The notes under the pieces: generated by a model
Seen by the model: the letters and a program-made list of their open reading frames with translations, nothing else
The model's database searches: none
What the model was told of the DNA's origin: nothing
Position numbers and translations under genes: made by a program
Shown: in pieces, positions 34,172 to 42,281 of the stretch
How the letters are laid out: each line of letters starts with the position of its first letter
Numbering within the stretch: position 1 is the first letter of the stretch
Assembly (NCBI GenBank): GCA_045592785.1
Contig: JAZNVL010000031.1
Span: 1-64,000 of the forward strand
Source of the DNA: RGIG8244 sp045592785
GTDB taxonomy: Bacteria > Verrucomicrobiota > Lentisphaeria > Victivallales > UBA1829
DNA: 64,000 nt
Direction of reading: 5' to 3'

Positions 34172-37100
34172 ATGAGTTCCGGCTGGGCGGATACACTGTT
34201 CTCCTGTCATTTGCGTATTTCGCCGAAAGGGATCGGCCCGGCAGATGAACTTTCCATTCCCCCGCTTCTGCTTGCCATGACCGGGGAACGCCGTCCGCTT
34301 CTGGTTCTTTTCCCTACATTGGCGGCGGCGGAAAATGCGCTTTCTTCTTTCCGTCGGTGGATGACTGCCGCCGGACGTTCCTGCCGGGTTCTTCTTCTTC
34401 CTGACGGGACCCGTGAATTGCGTTCCGCCTCCGGTACGGATTGTGCCCGTGCGCAGGCATTGCATCAACTTCTTCAGGAGCCGCCGGACATTCTGTTTGC
34501 GGCGGTCCCTGCGGTGCTGAATCCGGTTCCCTCGGTCCGGGAGATGAAGAAACGTTCGTTCACGGTCCGGAAGGGCATGACACTCTCTCTGATGGAATTG
34601 GCGCGGCAGTTGACGGAATTGGATTATGACGATGAACTGGAAGTGACGGTCCCCGGCGAATTCAGCAAGCGCGGGGGACTTCTGGATGTATTTTCGCCCT
34701 CCGGCAGACAGCCTGCGCGTATTGAATTTTTCGGCGATGAGATCGAATCGATCCGTCTGTTCTCCCCGGAATCCCAGCGCAGTACCGGGGAAGTGGAGGA
34801 ATACGAGATCATTCTCCGGTCCGGCAGCGGCAGTGAACTGTTGGAGCAGGGGGAGATCCAGGATTATTTCAAGGGGTGGGATCCGTTGCTGGTTCCTGTG
34901 TTCCCGGACACGCTCCGGGTGCAGGTGGAACGGTTCTCTCCGGATGCCCTCACCCGCTGGGAATCATTCCCCGTCGCTTTCGGGAAGAATGTGTGTCCGC
35001 TCTACGATGAGCCGGGTACGGCATTGCATCCGGAAGCGCAGACACCGCCGTTTTTTGCCATGCACGGACAGCTGATGAAGGCATTGCCCAAGGGGGGCGA
35101 GAAAGCGTTTTCCGATCTGGGACGTCAATGGATGCAATCTACGGCGCACCGGCTGGTGACGAAGGAAAAGTATCAATGTGTTCTGTGCTGCCGTTCTGCG
35201 GCGGATGAAGGACATTTCCGGCAATGGTTGAGTGAAGCCAAACTGGATACGGCATCCACGGTTTCCGTGGAAGAAAACAATCTTCCCGGCGGATTATTCG
35301 CCCCCAAACAGAAGATCATTCTCCTGACGGAACAGGAGATCTTTGTTTCGCCCGTGCGGAGCCGTTCCGGCGGGACCGATGAGGATGCGGAAGAAGCAGT
35401 CGGCGCGGCGGACAGTGCCGCCGATTTGAATGAAGGGGATCATGCGGTACATCTGGATCACGGGGTTTGTATATTCCGCGGTCTTGAACTTGTGACTTCC
35501 GGGGGATCCAAGGCGGAAATGATCACGCTGGAATTTGCCGATGAAACCATTCTGCATGTCCCGTTGTGGCAGGCGCATTTGCTGACCCGTTATGTCGGCG
35601 CAGGGAAAAAGGGTGTGAATTTGAGCAGTATCCATACCTCCCGGTGGGGCAAGACACGCGCCGCCGCGGCTTTATCCGTGCGGAATCTGGCGTATGATAT
35701 GCTCCGGATGCAGGCGATGCGGAACAGTATCCAGGCGGATTCGTTCCCCCCGGATACTCTGGATCAGAGACTTTTCGAACAGGCGTTCCCGTTCCGTGAG
35801 ACCGCAGACCAGATCCGGTCCGCCGAGGAGATCAAACGGGATATGGAATCGGCAAAGCCCATGGACCGTTTGCTGTGCGGGGATGTGGGATACGGCAAAA
35901 CCGAATTGGCGATGCGTGCGGCATTCAAATGTGTCATGGCGGGGAAACAGGTGGCAGTTCTGGTGCCGACTACCGTATTGGCGCAACAGCATTATTACAG
36001 TTTCATGGAGCGGTTTGCCGGATTCCCCGTGATGATCGAACAGCTCAGCCGGTTCCGTACGAAGGGAGAACAGGCAAAGATCATTCAGCGGATGAAAGAG
36101 GGTACGCTTGATATCGTGATCGGAACACACCGTCTGGTGCAGGATGATATTTCATTCAAAAACCTGGGACTCATCATCATCGACGAAGAACAGCGGTTCG
36201 GCGTTCTTCACAAAGAACGGTTGAAACGGCTCCGCGCGGAAACCGATGTGCTGACCATGACCGCTACGCCCATTCCCCGGACACTGTATCTCTCTATGGC
36301 GGGAATGAGGGATATGAGTACCATCCTCACGGCTCCGGTCCGCCGTTTGCCCGTCCAGACCGTGATCGTTCCGGATGATCCGGCGGTGGTCCGCAATGCC
36401 ATTGCCCGCGAACTGGAACGCGGCGGACAGGTTTATTATCTGTTCAACCGTGTGAAAGGGATCGATGAAGCAGCTGGGAAGCTCAAAGAGATGTTTCCCC
36501 GCGCCCGGATCGGGATCGGACACGGTCAGATGCCGGAGGAACAGCTGGAAAACGTGATGAGTGATTTCATAGAGAACAAGCTCGATATTCTGGTGTGTAC
36601 CACCATCATTGAATCGGGTCTGGATATCCCCAATGCCAATACCATTGTGATCGATCGTGCGGACCGGTTCGGGCTGGCGGAACTTTATCAGCTCCGCGGG
36701 CGTGTGGGCCGCTGGACACGACAGGCGTATGCCTATCTGCTGCTGCCCCGTTCGGGGATCCTCACAGGGGATGCCCGGGAACGGATCGCCGCCATGCGCC
36801 GTTATACGCATCTGGGTGCCGGGTTCAAACTTGCCATGAGTGACTTGCAGTTGCGTGGAGCGGGGAGTATTCTGGGATCGGAACAGAGTGGTCAGATCAA
36901 CGCCATCGGGTTTCATCTGTATTGCGAACTCCTGCGGGATTGTATTGCCAATTTGAATCAGCAGGAGAAAGAACTCCGTGTGGTGCGGAAATCCGCGGAT
37001 CTCCGGCTGGATTTCCTGGAATTCGCCTACGCTCCCTCAAAAAATAAACTGGGCGCCGGATTCCCACCGGATTATATCGAATCGCCCGCCATGCGGTTCC

Positions 37101-37408
37101 GGGTATGCAGAAAACTTTCGCTCTGCGCCAATGAGCAGGAAGTGGAACAGTACCGGGAAGAACTGCGTGACCGGTTCGGTACGCTGCCCGCCTCTGCGGA
37201 ACATTATATTTCCGTGGTGAAACTCCGTCTTCTGGGCGCGGAAAAGAAGATCGACACCATCTCAGTGTACGAGGGGAAAGCCATTCTGGAACGGGGACAC
37301 AGTATTCTGAAACCGGGCGGGATCGTCCCCAGGATCCCGGATGAACTTACGCCGGAAGAAAAACTCTCCCGGCTTTTTGCGGTGATCAACGCGTTGCCGG
37401 GAGAGTGA
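34172..37408 (+). CDS. mfd: Transcription-repair coupling factor
   Basis: 1078 residues, slightly short against about 1150 in E. coli. The N-terminal UvrB-like part carries TVPGEFSKRGGLLDVFSP. The RNA-polymerase-interacting domain has DHAVHLDHGVCIFRGLE. The RecG-like translocase motifs are all present: LLCGDVGYGKTELAMRA (Walker A), IIDEEQRFGV (DEEQ box), TATPIPRTL, IIESGLDIPNANTI, and QLRGRVGR. The C-terminal TRCF domain follows. Mfd removes stalled RNA polymerase and recruits UvrA. It ends 15 bases before the convergent NifX-like gene. Confidence 0.96.
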   Translation: MSSGWADTLFSCHLRISPKGIGPADELSIPPLLLAMTGERRPLLVLFPTLAAAENALSSFRRWMTAAGRSCRVLLLPDGTRELRSASGTDCARAQALHQLLQEPPDILFAAVPAVLNPVPSVREMKKRSFTVRKGMTLSLMELARQLTELDYDDELEVTVPGEFSKRGGLLDVFSPSGRQPARIEFFGDEIESIRLFSPESQRSTGEVEEYEIILRSGSGSELLEQGEIQDYFKGWDPLLVPVFPDTLRVQVERFSPDALTRWESFPVAFGKNVCPLYDEPGTALHPEAQTPPFFAMHGQLMKALPKGGEKAFSDLGRQWMQSTAHRLVTKEKYQCVLCCRSAADEGHFRQWLSEAKLDTASTVSVEENNLPGGLFAPKQKIILLTEQEIFVSPVRSRSGGTDEDAEEAVGAADSAADLNEGDHAVHLDHGVCIFRGLELVTSGGSKAEMITLEFADETILHVPLWQAHLLTRYVGAGKKGVNLSSIHTSRWGKTRAAAALSVRNLAYDMLRMQAMRNSIQADSFPPDTLDQRLFEQAFPFRETADQIRSAEEIKRDMESAKPMDRLLCGDVGYGKTELAMRAAFKCVMAGKQVAVLVPTTVLAQQHYYSFMERFAGFPVMIEQLSRFRTKGEQAKIIQRMKEGTLDIVIGTHRLVQDDISFKNLGLIIIDEEQRFGVLHKERLKRLRAETDVLTMTATPIPRTLYLSMAGMRDMSTILTAPVRRLPVQTVIVPDDPAVVRNAIARELERGGQVYYLFNRVKGIDEAAGKLKEMFPRARIGIGHGQMPEEQLENVMSDFIENKLDILVCTTIIESGLDIPNANTIVIDRADRFGLAELYQLRGRVGRWTRQAYAYLLLPRSGILTGDARERIAAMRRYTHLGAGFKLAMSDLQLRGAGSILGSEQSGQINAIGFHLYCELLRDCIANLNQQEKELRVVRKSADLRLDFLEFAYAPSKNKLGAGFPPDYIESPAMRFRVCRKLSLCANEQEVEQYREELRDRFGTLPASAEHYISVVKLRLLGAEKKIDTISVYEGKAILERGHSILKPGGIVPRIPDELTPEEKLSRLFAVINALPGE

Positions 37409-37423
37409 TCGGACAAACCGGAC

Positions 37424-37789
37424 TCAGTGATGATGTCCGTGTCCGTGATGATCGTGATCGCAGACGTTTTCGCCGCAGACCAGGGTATCGTCCAGATAGG
37501 CTTTCACCAGATTTTCAACGGTATCCGGGGAAACACCGGCAACGACTTTCACATTGAGAGATGCCAGGATCTGCTGTGCCATGGCACCCATTCCACCGAC
37601 GATGGCGACATTTGCACCCTGTTCCGCGATCCAGCGGGGGATCACGCCGGGAGCGTGGGGCGGCGGGGTGAGCATTTCGATTTTCTGAATGGATTTTTCT
37701 GCTTCATCGACATGGACGAAAGCGAATTCTTCACAGTGTCCGAAGTGCATACAGAGGGCACCTTCTGCCATAGGGATTGCGATTTTCAT
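37424..37789 (-). CDS. NifX/NifB-type dinitrogenase cofactor-biosynthesis-like small protein, His-rich tail
   Basis: 121 residues. The fold is that of the NifX/NafY/NifB-C family: an N-terminal MKIAIPM...HFGHCEEF, a central GANVAIVGGMGAMAQQIL, and NVKVVAGV. The tail ends in a run of His with Asp and Gly (DHDHHGHGHHH), suggesting metal binding. In this context, with two ferredoxin-MinD ATPases and no nif structural genes, it is one of the small Fe-S or metal chaperone-like proteins common in anaerobes rather than a nitrogen fixation gene. It is the last gene of the ArsR-controlled operon. Confidence 0.82.
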   Translation of the reverse strand: MKIAIPMAEGALCMHFGHCEEFAFVHVDEAEKSIQKIEMLTPPPHAPGVIPRWIAEQGANVAIVGGMGAMAQQILASLNVKVVAGVSPDTVENLVKAYLDDTLVCGENVCDHDHHGHGHHH

Positions 37790-37803
37790 TGTTTGTTACT
37801 CCT

Positions 37804-38787
37804 TCATTTAGTACAATTAACAAGACCGCCCCAGATGGCGAGACACCATCCGGCAGCGAGAATGAACCATAAAATAATGCCGTGGATCACCGGTTTTATG
37901 CCCAGTTCTTTGAGTTTTTCTCTGGAAAGATTGGAGCCGATGAGGAACAGGGTCGTGATCATCAGATATTTGGAAATGTCTTTCACGAATTTTCCACATT
38001 CCTGAGTGGCGGGAAGCCACGTCACGATGGCTGCCGCAATCAGAAATCCCGGAATGAACCAGGGCACTTTCAGTTTGACTTTCCGTTTTTCGCCCGGTTC
38101 CACCGCAGCTGCAAAACAGGAGAGAAAGAGTGTCACCGGTACGATCCAGAGTGCCCGTGCCAGTTTCACCGTGGTCCCGACTTCCAGCGCAGTTTCGCCG
38201 TATTGGAGCCCTGCGCCCACCACGGAACTGGTGTCATGGATCCCCAACGCTGCCCAGTAACCGAACTGTTCCTGGGAGAACCCCAGTGCGTGTCCGATGA
38301 CCGGGAAGATCAGCAATGCCACCGCGTTCAGTGCAAAAACGGTGGCGGAAGCGATGGCGATATCATGGGGTTTCGCTTTCAGTACGGGCGCAGCCGCCGC
38401 AATGGCACTGCCGCCGCAAATACTGGTCCCCACACTCAAAAGATACATACAGTCCCTGGTCAATCCCAGTTTCTTCCCGATCAATACGCCCAATCCGATC
38501 CCCGCAGAGATCCCGATGACGGTATACACGATCCCGTTGGCACCGGCGCGCAGGACTTCAATAAGATTCATCCCGCAGCCCATCCCGACGATGGTGGCAC
38601 CCAGCAGTTGCGAGGTGATCTTCCCCGTGAATTCACGGAAGGGATTGCCCCAGCAGACAGAGAAAAGGATCCCGGCGACGACAGCCAGTCCGGGAGCCCA
38701 GTCCCGCGCTTCTTTCCAGAACCAGGGGACCGCGAAAAATGCGGCGGCAACAAGGATGAACGTGATTTTCCGGACGATGATCTTCAT
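37804..38787 (-). CDS. yeiH: YeiH-family (UPF0324) putative sulfate/anion exporter
   Basis: 327 residues, about ten membrane helices. The YeiH/UPF0324 hallmarks are visible: LGATIVGMGCGMNL, SVGTSICGGSAIAAAAPVLKA, and GIHDTSSVVGAGLQYG. Family members are annotated as sulfate exporters, and YeiH-like proteins also occur with taurine or cysteate breakdown. Its operon partners here, thioredoxin, an ArsR regulator and ferredoxin ATPases, fit export of a sulfur anion, but this is inference. The start follows within 10 bases of the end of the upstream MinD gene. Confidence 0.88.
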   Translation of the reverse strand: MKIIVRKITFILVAAAFFAVPWFWKEARDWAPGLAVVAGILFSVCWGNPFREFTGKITSQLLGATIVGMGCGMNLIEVLRAGANGIVYTVIGISAGIGLGVLIGKKLGLTRDCMYLLSVGTSICGGSAIAAAAPVLKAKPHDIAIASATVFALNAVALLIFPVIGHALGFSQEQFGYWAALGIHDTSSVVGAGLQYGETALEVGTTVKLARALWIVPVTLFLSCFAAAVEPGEKRKVKLKVPWFIPGFLIAAAIVTWLPATQECGKFVKDISKYLMITTLFLIGSNLSREKLKELGIKPVIHGIILWFILAAGWCLAIWGGLVNCTK

Positions 38788-38796
38788 GATCTTGTG

Positions 38797-39678
38797 TTAC
38801 TCCATTGTGATATATTTTTGTAAACGTTCCCAGCATTGCCGGAGAATGGAATCCGAGGGGGATCCCGGACAATCCAGGATCGTTTTTCTTTGTTGCAAAG
38901 CACGGGAAAACGTTTCGTCAAACGGAATACGGCCCAGCACCGGAATGTGATTCCGCTCACACCAGCGTTCCGTTTCCTCTGTCTTCCCGGGGTTGATGTC
39001 CCATTTGTTGATCAGCAGTGCAAACGGGATCTCGAATTGTTTCAGCAGGGATGCCAGACGCTGCATGTCATGGATCCCGGAAACACTGGGCTCCGTCACC
39101 ACCACCGCATGATCCACACCCGTCGCCGCAGAAATGACCGGACAGCCGATCCCCGGCGGACCATCGCTGATGATCCAGTCCGCGCAGGCTTTTTCCGCTT
39201 TCTCCCGTGCCAGTTTTCGCAGGGAAGCGATGAGTTTTCCGGAATTTTCCGCACCCGGCCGCAATGCGGCATGATACAGCATCCCGTATCCGGTTTCCGA
39301 TACACATAATTCACCGCAAACGCGGTCCGATAACGTAATGGCGCCTTCCGGACAATGATCCGAGCAGACACCGCAACCCTCGCAGGAATCCGCCACACGG
39401 GCAGACCCGTTTTCCACCGTGACCGCATGAAAACGGCACAGGGCGGCACATGCGCCGCATCCGGAACATTTCCCGGGATCGACCACAGGGATCTGCCCGG
39501 CACGGAACTCTTCGGTATGGGTATCGCGGGGTGTCAGGAGCATGGGCAGATTGGAGGCATCCACGTCGCAGTCAACGAACACGGCATTGCGTGCCAGTTG
39601 CGCGAAACAGGCGGTGATACTGGTCTTTCCTGCGCCGCCCTTCCCGCTCAATACAAGCAGTTCTTTCATATCCGGCAC
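38797..39678 (-). CDS. MinD-superfamily P-loop ATPase with inserted 4Fe-4S ferredoxin domain, second copy
   Basis: 293 residues. The Walker A motif is SGKGGAGKTSI at about residues 11-21. A two-cluster ferredoxin insertion at about 68-110 carries CSGCGACAALC and CEGCGVCSDHCPEG. After it the Rossmann-like ATPase resumes (DGPPGIGCPV, VTEPSVSGIHDM, LLINKWDI). Overlaps the upstream paralogue by 13 bases. These paired proteins (COG1149) are frequent in strict anaerobes beside NifX-like genes. Roles in Fe-S assembly are suspected but not proven. Confidence 0.88.
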   Translation of the reverse strand: MPDMKELLVLSGKGGAGKTSITACFAQLARNAVFVDCDVDASNLPMLLTPRDTHTEEFRAGQIPVVDPGKCSGCGACAALCRFHAVTVENGSARVADSCEGCGVCSDHCPEGAITLSDRVCGELCVSETGYGMLYHAALRPGAENSGKLIASLRKLAREKAEKACADWIISDGPPGIGCPVISAATGVDHAVVVTEPSVSGIHDMQRLASLLKQFEIPFALLINKWDINPGKTEETERWCERNHIPVLGRIPFDETFSRALQQRKTILDCPGSPSDSILRQCWERLQKYITME

Positions 39679-40499
39679 TCCCCGATGAGTTGTTGAAAGG
39701 ATTCCCGTAACCCGGGTACCGTCTGCAATAAGGTCCTGCCCGCCGAATACCCGGCGGCGATCTCTTTGGAAAAGGGGATCCGCAGCAGAAGCGGGAGTTG
39801 ATTTTCCCGACAGTAATCCTCAATGATCCCGTTATTTTCATCCGCCCGGTTGATGATCACGCCGCAGGGGATCCCGAGTTCACGCAGTGTCTGATGTGCC
39901 AGCGCAAGATCGTGCAGACCGAAGGGCGTCGGCTCCGTCACCAGGATCACATAATCACTGTCCCGGACCGCTGTGACCATGGAACAGGATGTCCCGGGCG
40001 GCGCATCCAGGATCGTGATGTCATGTTCCGCCGCGAAGGCATATTCCTTCAATGCCCGGATGACGAATGGCGCCATGGAGTAGCCCACGTTCATCACGCC
40101 GGAAATAAGTTGAAACGAATCCGTATTCCGCACCTGGATCTCACCGATGGGGAATGACGTCTCCCGCAATGCCTTTTCCTGACACGCAAGAAGACATCCG
40201 CCGCAGGAATGACAGAGTTCCGGGAACACCAGGACCCGTTTTCCCAAACGCGCCAGCGCATGAAACCGGCAGACTTTCACACATTCCCCGCATCCGGAAC
40301 ATGCAGAAACGGCAAACTCCGGCAGCGGGATCGTGACCGGAACCTTCTCTGTCACCGTTTCTGCGAGAAACAGATGACAGTTGGGTTCCTCCACGTCACA
40401 ATCCAGCAGTACACATCCGCGCCCGGCGGATTCCGCCAGTGCCAGTGATACCGTTGTCTTACCCGTCCCGCCTTTCCCGGATGCCACGGCAATTTTCAT
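39666..40499 (-). CDS. MinD-superfamily P-loop ATPase with inserted 4Fe-4S ferredoxin domain, first copy
   Basis: 277 residues, homologous to its downstream neighbour: Walker A ASGKGGTGKTTV at the N-terminus, a ferredoxin insertion with CSGCGECVKVC and CHSCGGCLLAC, then DAPPGTSCSMV and LVTEPTPFGLHDL. The second cluster's third Cys is in QEKAL context, so the CP pair typical of ferredoxins is absent here, unlike the second copy. Stop-start overlaps on both sides (13 bases downstream, ATGA with the NifX-like gene) point to tight coupling and a heterodimer. Confidence 0.88.
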   Translation of the reverse strand: MKIAVASGKGGTGKTTVSLALAESAGRGCVLLDCDVEEPNCHLFLAETVTEKVPVTIPLPEFAVSACSGCGECVKVCRFHALARLGKRVLVFPELCHSCGGCLLACQEKALRETSFPIGEIQVRNTDSFQLISGVMNVGYSMAPFVIRALKEYAFAAEHDITILDAPPGTSCSMVTAVRDSDYVILVTEPTPFGLHDLALAHQTLRELGIPCGVIINRADENNGIIEDYCRENQLPLLLRIPFSKEIAAGYSAGRTLLQTVPGLRESFQQLIGECRI

Positions 40500-40858
40500 A
40501 CCCAGTGTCCTTCCACGTCGGCGTTTTCCGCTTCCGTCAATGCGCCTTCGCTGTAACGTTTCAACGCATCTTCGCCGGTGGCGGCATCGGTGAGGTAGAT
40601 CTTCACTTCCGCTTCCTTGAGAACACGGAATGCTTTCGGCCCGCAGTGTCCGGTGAGGAGAGCCTGCGCCCCGTTTTCCGCCACACGGACGGCGGACTGG
40701 ATCCCTGCGCCCTGTGCGGCTTGAAGATTCTGTTTATTTTCCACGGCAGTGACTTCCTTCGTTTCCGTGTTGAAAAAGAGGAAATATTTTGCTCTGCCGA
40801 AACGGGTATCCATGGCATCCGCCAGCGTGGTCCCGGTACTTGAAATCGCAATGATCAT
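40496..40858 (-). CDS. NifX/NifB-type dinitrogenase cofactor-biosynthesis-like small protein
   Basis: 120 residues: MIIAISS...DTRFGRAKYFLFF, then GIQSAVRVAENGAQALLTGHCGPKAFRVL and VKIYL. It lacks the His-rich tail of the distal paralogue. It overlaps the next MinD gene by four bases and follows trxA by 18. In related anaerobe clusters one NifX-like protein always sits beside the ferredoxin ATPase pair, which agrees with the order here. Confidence 0.85.
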   Translation of the reverse strand: MIIAISSTGTTLADAMDTRFGRAKYFLFFNTETKEVTAVENKQNLQAAQGAGIQSAVRVAENGAQALLTGHCGPKAFRVLKEAEVKIYLTDAATGEDALKRYSEGALTEAENADVEGHWV

Positions 40859-40876
40859 CTTCTACCGTCCTTTCGG

Positions 40877-41194
40877 TCACAAACCCAGTTTTGTCGCAAG
40901 TTCATTTTTGGTCATATAGCCCACCAGCTTCTGTGCGAGTTTGCCGTTCTTGTAGTAGAAAAGTGCAGGGATGCTGTTGACTCCCAGGGAAACGGCGATG
41001 TTGACGTTTGCGGGTTCATCCACGTTGACTTTGCCAACGATGATCTCCGGGTGTTCCGCTGCCAGAGCTTCCAGTTCGGGTCCCAGTTTCTGACAGGGGC
41101 CGCACCAGGTTGCCCAGAAGTCGATCAATACGGCTTTTTCGCTTTGGGTTGTCAATTTTTCAAAAGATTCTTTGTTCAGATGCAGGACTTCCAT
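40877..41194 (-). CDS. trxA: Thioredoxin
   Basis: 105 residues, the usual size. The active site is WATWCGPCQKL with C31 and C34; the cis-proline segment is VNSIPALF, and FWATW is conserved. It has no signal peptide, so it is cytoplasmic. It is the second gene of the ArsR-controlled operon, 24 bases after arsR. That a thioredoxin is expressed with an exporter and Fe-S ATPases suggests control of thiol or sulfur redox state. Confidence 0.93.
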   Translation of the reverse strand: MEVLHLNKESFEKLTTQSEKAVLIDFWATWCGPCQKLGPELEALAAEHPEIIVGKVNVDEPANVNIAVSLGVNSIPALFYYKNGKLAQKLVGYMTKNELATKLGL

Positions 41195-41218
41195 TGTTTT
41201 TTCTCCTTCTGTTATCCG

Positions 41219-41536
41219 TTATTTTTCAGACTCTTTCCGGCAGAACCCGTTCTTATGATGTTCCGCCACACACGCAAGAAAGCGTCTTACACATTCACAT
41301 TCCAACCGGTAAAATACCTGTTTTCCCCGTTTTTCATCCACCAGTACATCCGCTTCTTTCAACGCTGTCAAATGCTGGGAAATGGTGGAGAAATCCAGCT
41401 CTGTCTGCTCCACCAGTTCGCGGACACAATGCTCCTCATCCAGGAGCTGCTGTGCGATCCACAAGCGGATCGGGTGTCCCAGCGCCTTGAACTTTTTCGC
41501 AGGCTTCCGATACAATTCGTTGTTAAATTTATCCAT
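41219..41536 (-). CDS. ArsR/SmtB-family transcriptional regulator with cysteines
   Basis: 105 residues. A winged-helix domain carries FKALGHPIRLWIAQQLL, DFSTISQHLTALKEADVL (recognition helix) and KRGKQVFYRL (wing). Cysteines at 37 (EEHCVREL), 80, 82, 89 and 99. C37 with a C-terminal Cys is arranged like the dithiol of sulfide-responsive ArsR regulators such as SqrR or BigR, but metal sensing is also possible. I use the ATG at 41536, preceded by AAAGG, rather than 41569. Its promoter contains a matching inverted repeat, so it probably represses its own operon. Confidence 0.88.
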   Translation of the reverse strand: MDKFNNELYRKPAKKFKALGHPIRLWIAQQLLDEEHCVRELVEQTELDFSTISQHLTALKEADVLVDEKRGKQVFYRLECECVRRFLACVAEHHKNGFCRKESEK

Positions 41537-41546
41537 AATGCACCTT

Positions 41547-41576
41547 TTGTTATTTTGTAATATAACCAAATAACAA
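41547..41576. promoter_or_regulatory. Probable ArsR operator dyad
   Basis: Perfect inverted repeat TTGTTATTT (41547-41555) and AAATAACAA (41568-41576) with a 12-bp centre. It covers the -10 box of the minus-strand promoter of the arsR operon, the usual place for autorepression. Confidence 0.75.
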
Positions 41577-41586
41577 TATTTGTCAA
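41559..41586 (-). promoter_or_regulatory. Sigma70-type promoter of the arsR-trxA-nifX-minD operon
   Basis: On the minus strand: TTGACA (41586-41581), a 16-bp spacer, and TATATT (41564-41559), overlapping the operator dyad. Confidence 0.78.
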
Positions 41587-41615
41587 GTCATTTCCGCTTT
41601 TTTTTCAAAAAAAGA

Positions 41616-41643
41616 TTGAAAAAACGGTCTTGCGGGCTATATT
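41616..41643 (+). promoter_or_regulatory. Sigma70-type promoter for the LysM gene
   Basis: TTGAAA at 41616-41621, 16-bp spacer, TATATT at 41638-41643. It is divergent from the arsR promoter. The dyad does not overlap it. Confidence 0.6.
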
Positions 41644-41682
41644 ATGATACAGAAAATGAGAATCATCAACCGAGGTTACCGT

Positions 41683-42243
41683 ATGAAAATGACGATCCGT
41701 ATGTTTTTTTGCTCTGTTCTGCTGTTTTCTGCAGGGACAGTATTTGCTGCCGGACAGCAGCAGACGCCGGCATCCACGCGGAATGCCCGCTATTTTGAAT
41801 CACTGACAGCGAACCTGATCCAGGAAGTCCGCCGGGTTCAGGATGATAACGCGGAACTATCCATTCAGGTTGCGGAACTGCAGCGCAAACTGCGTGAAGT
41901 TACTGCCCGGAACGAAGAAATGGCGCAGGAAATGCAGAAGATGCGCCGTCAGTTTGCAGTGGAATCGGAAGCGCGGGAAGCCCAGATGCGGGAAATTGCC
42001 GAACAGCTCCGGAAACTTGCCTCTGCGCCCCCGCCCCCGCCCCCGCCCCCGCCGGTAACGAAGAAAGAATCGGCACCGCCCCGCGATTCCGGTCGGTATG
42101 AGATCTTTGAAGTTCCCCGCGGCGGGACATTGAGTGCCATAGCATCGGCATTCAATGTATCGGTGCAGGATATCATGAAAGCGAATAACTTGAAAAACGA
42201 CCGTCTGGCGGTCGGGCAGAAGCTGAAAATTCCCATCAAGTGA
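41683..42243 (+). CDS. Secreted coiled-coil protein with C-terminal LysM domain
   Basis: 186 residues from the ATG at 41683, which has GAGG upstream and begins a signal peptide (MKMTIRMFFCSVLLFSAGTVFAA). A coiled-coil region follows (about 40-110: LIQEVRRVQDDNAELSIQVAELQRK), then a poly-proline stretch of nine Pro and a LysM domain at the C-terminus (about 136-186: FEVPRGGTLSAIASAFNVSVQDIMKANNL). LysM binds peptidoglycan. A periplasmic peptidoglycan-binding coiled-coil is likely. It has its own promoter and is 39 bases ahead of the LplT-Aas gene. Confidence 0.85.
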   Translation: MKMTIRMFFCSVLLFSAGTVFAAGQQQTPASTRNARYFESLTANLIQEVRRVQDDNAELSIQVAELQRKLREVTARNEEMAQEMQKMRRQFAVESEAREAQMREIAEQLRKLASAPPPPPPPPPVTKKESAPPRDSGRYEIFEVPRGGTLSAIASAFNVSVQDIMKANNLKNDRLAVGQKLKIPIK

Positions 42244-42281
42244 ACGAACCCCGCTGTTGATACAGTCAAGGAGAAAGTAGT

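Noticed and set aside
37424..40858. Possible nitrogen fixation cluster because of NifX/NifB-like genes
   Set aside because: No nifH, nifD or nifK and no nitrogenase maturation genes; NifX-like plus ferredoxin-MinD pairs are common in non-fixing anaerobes.
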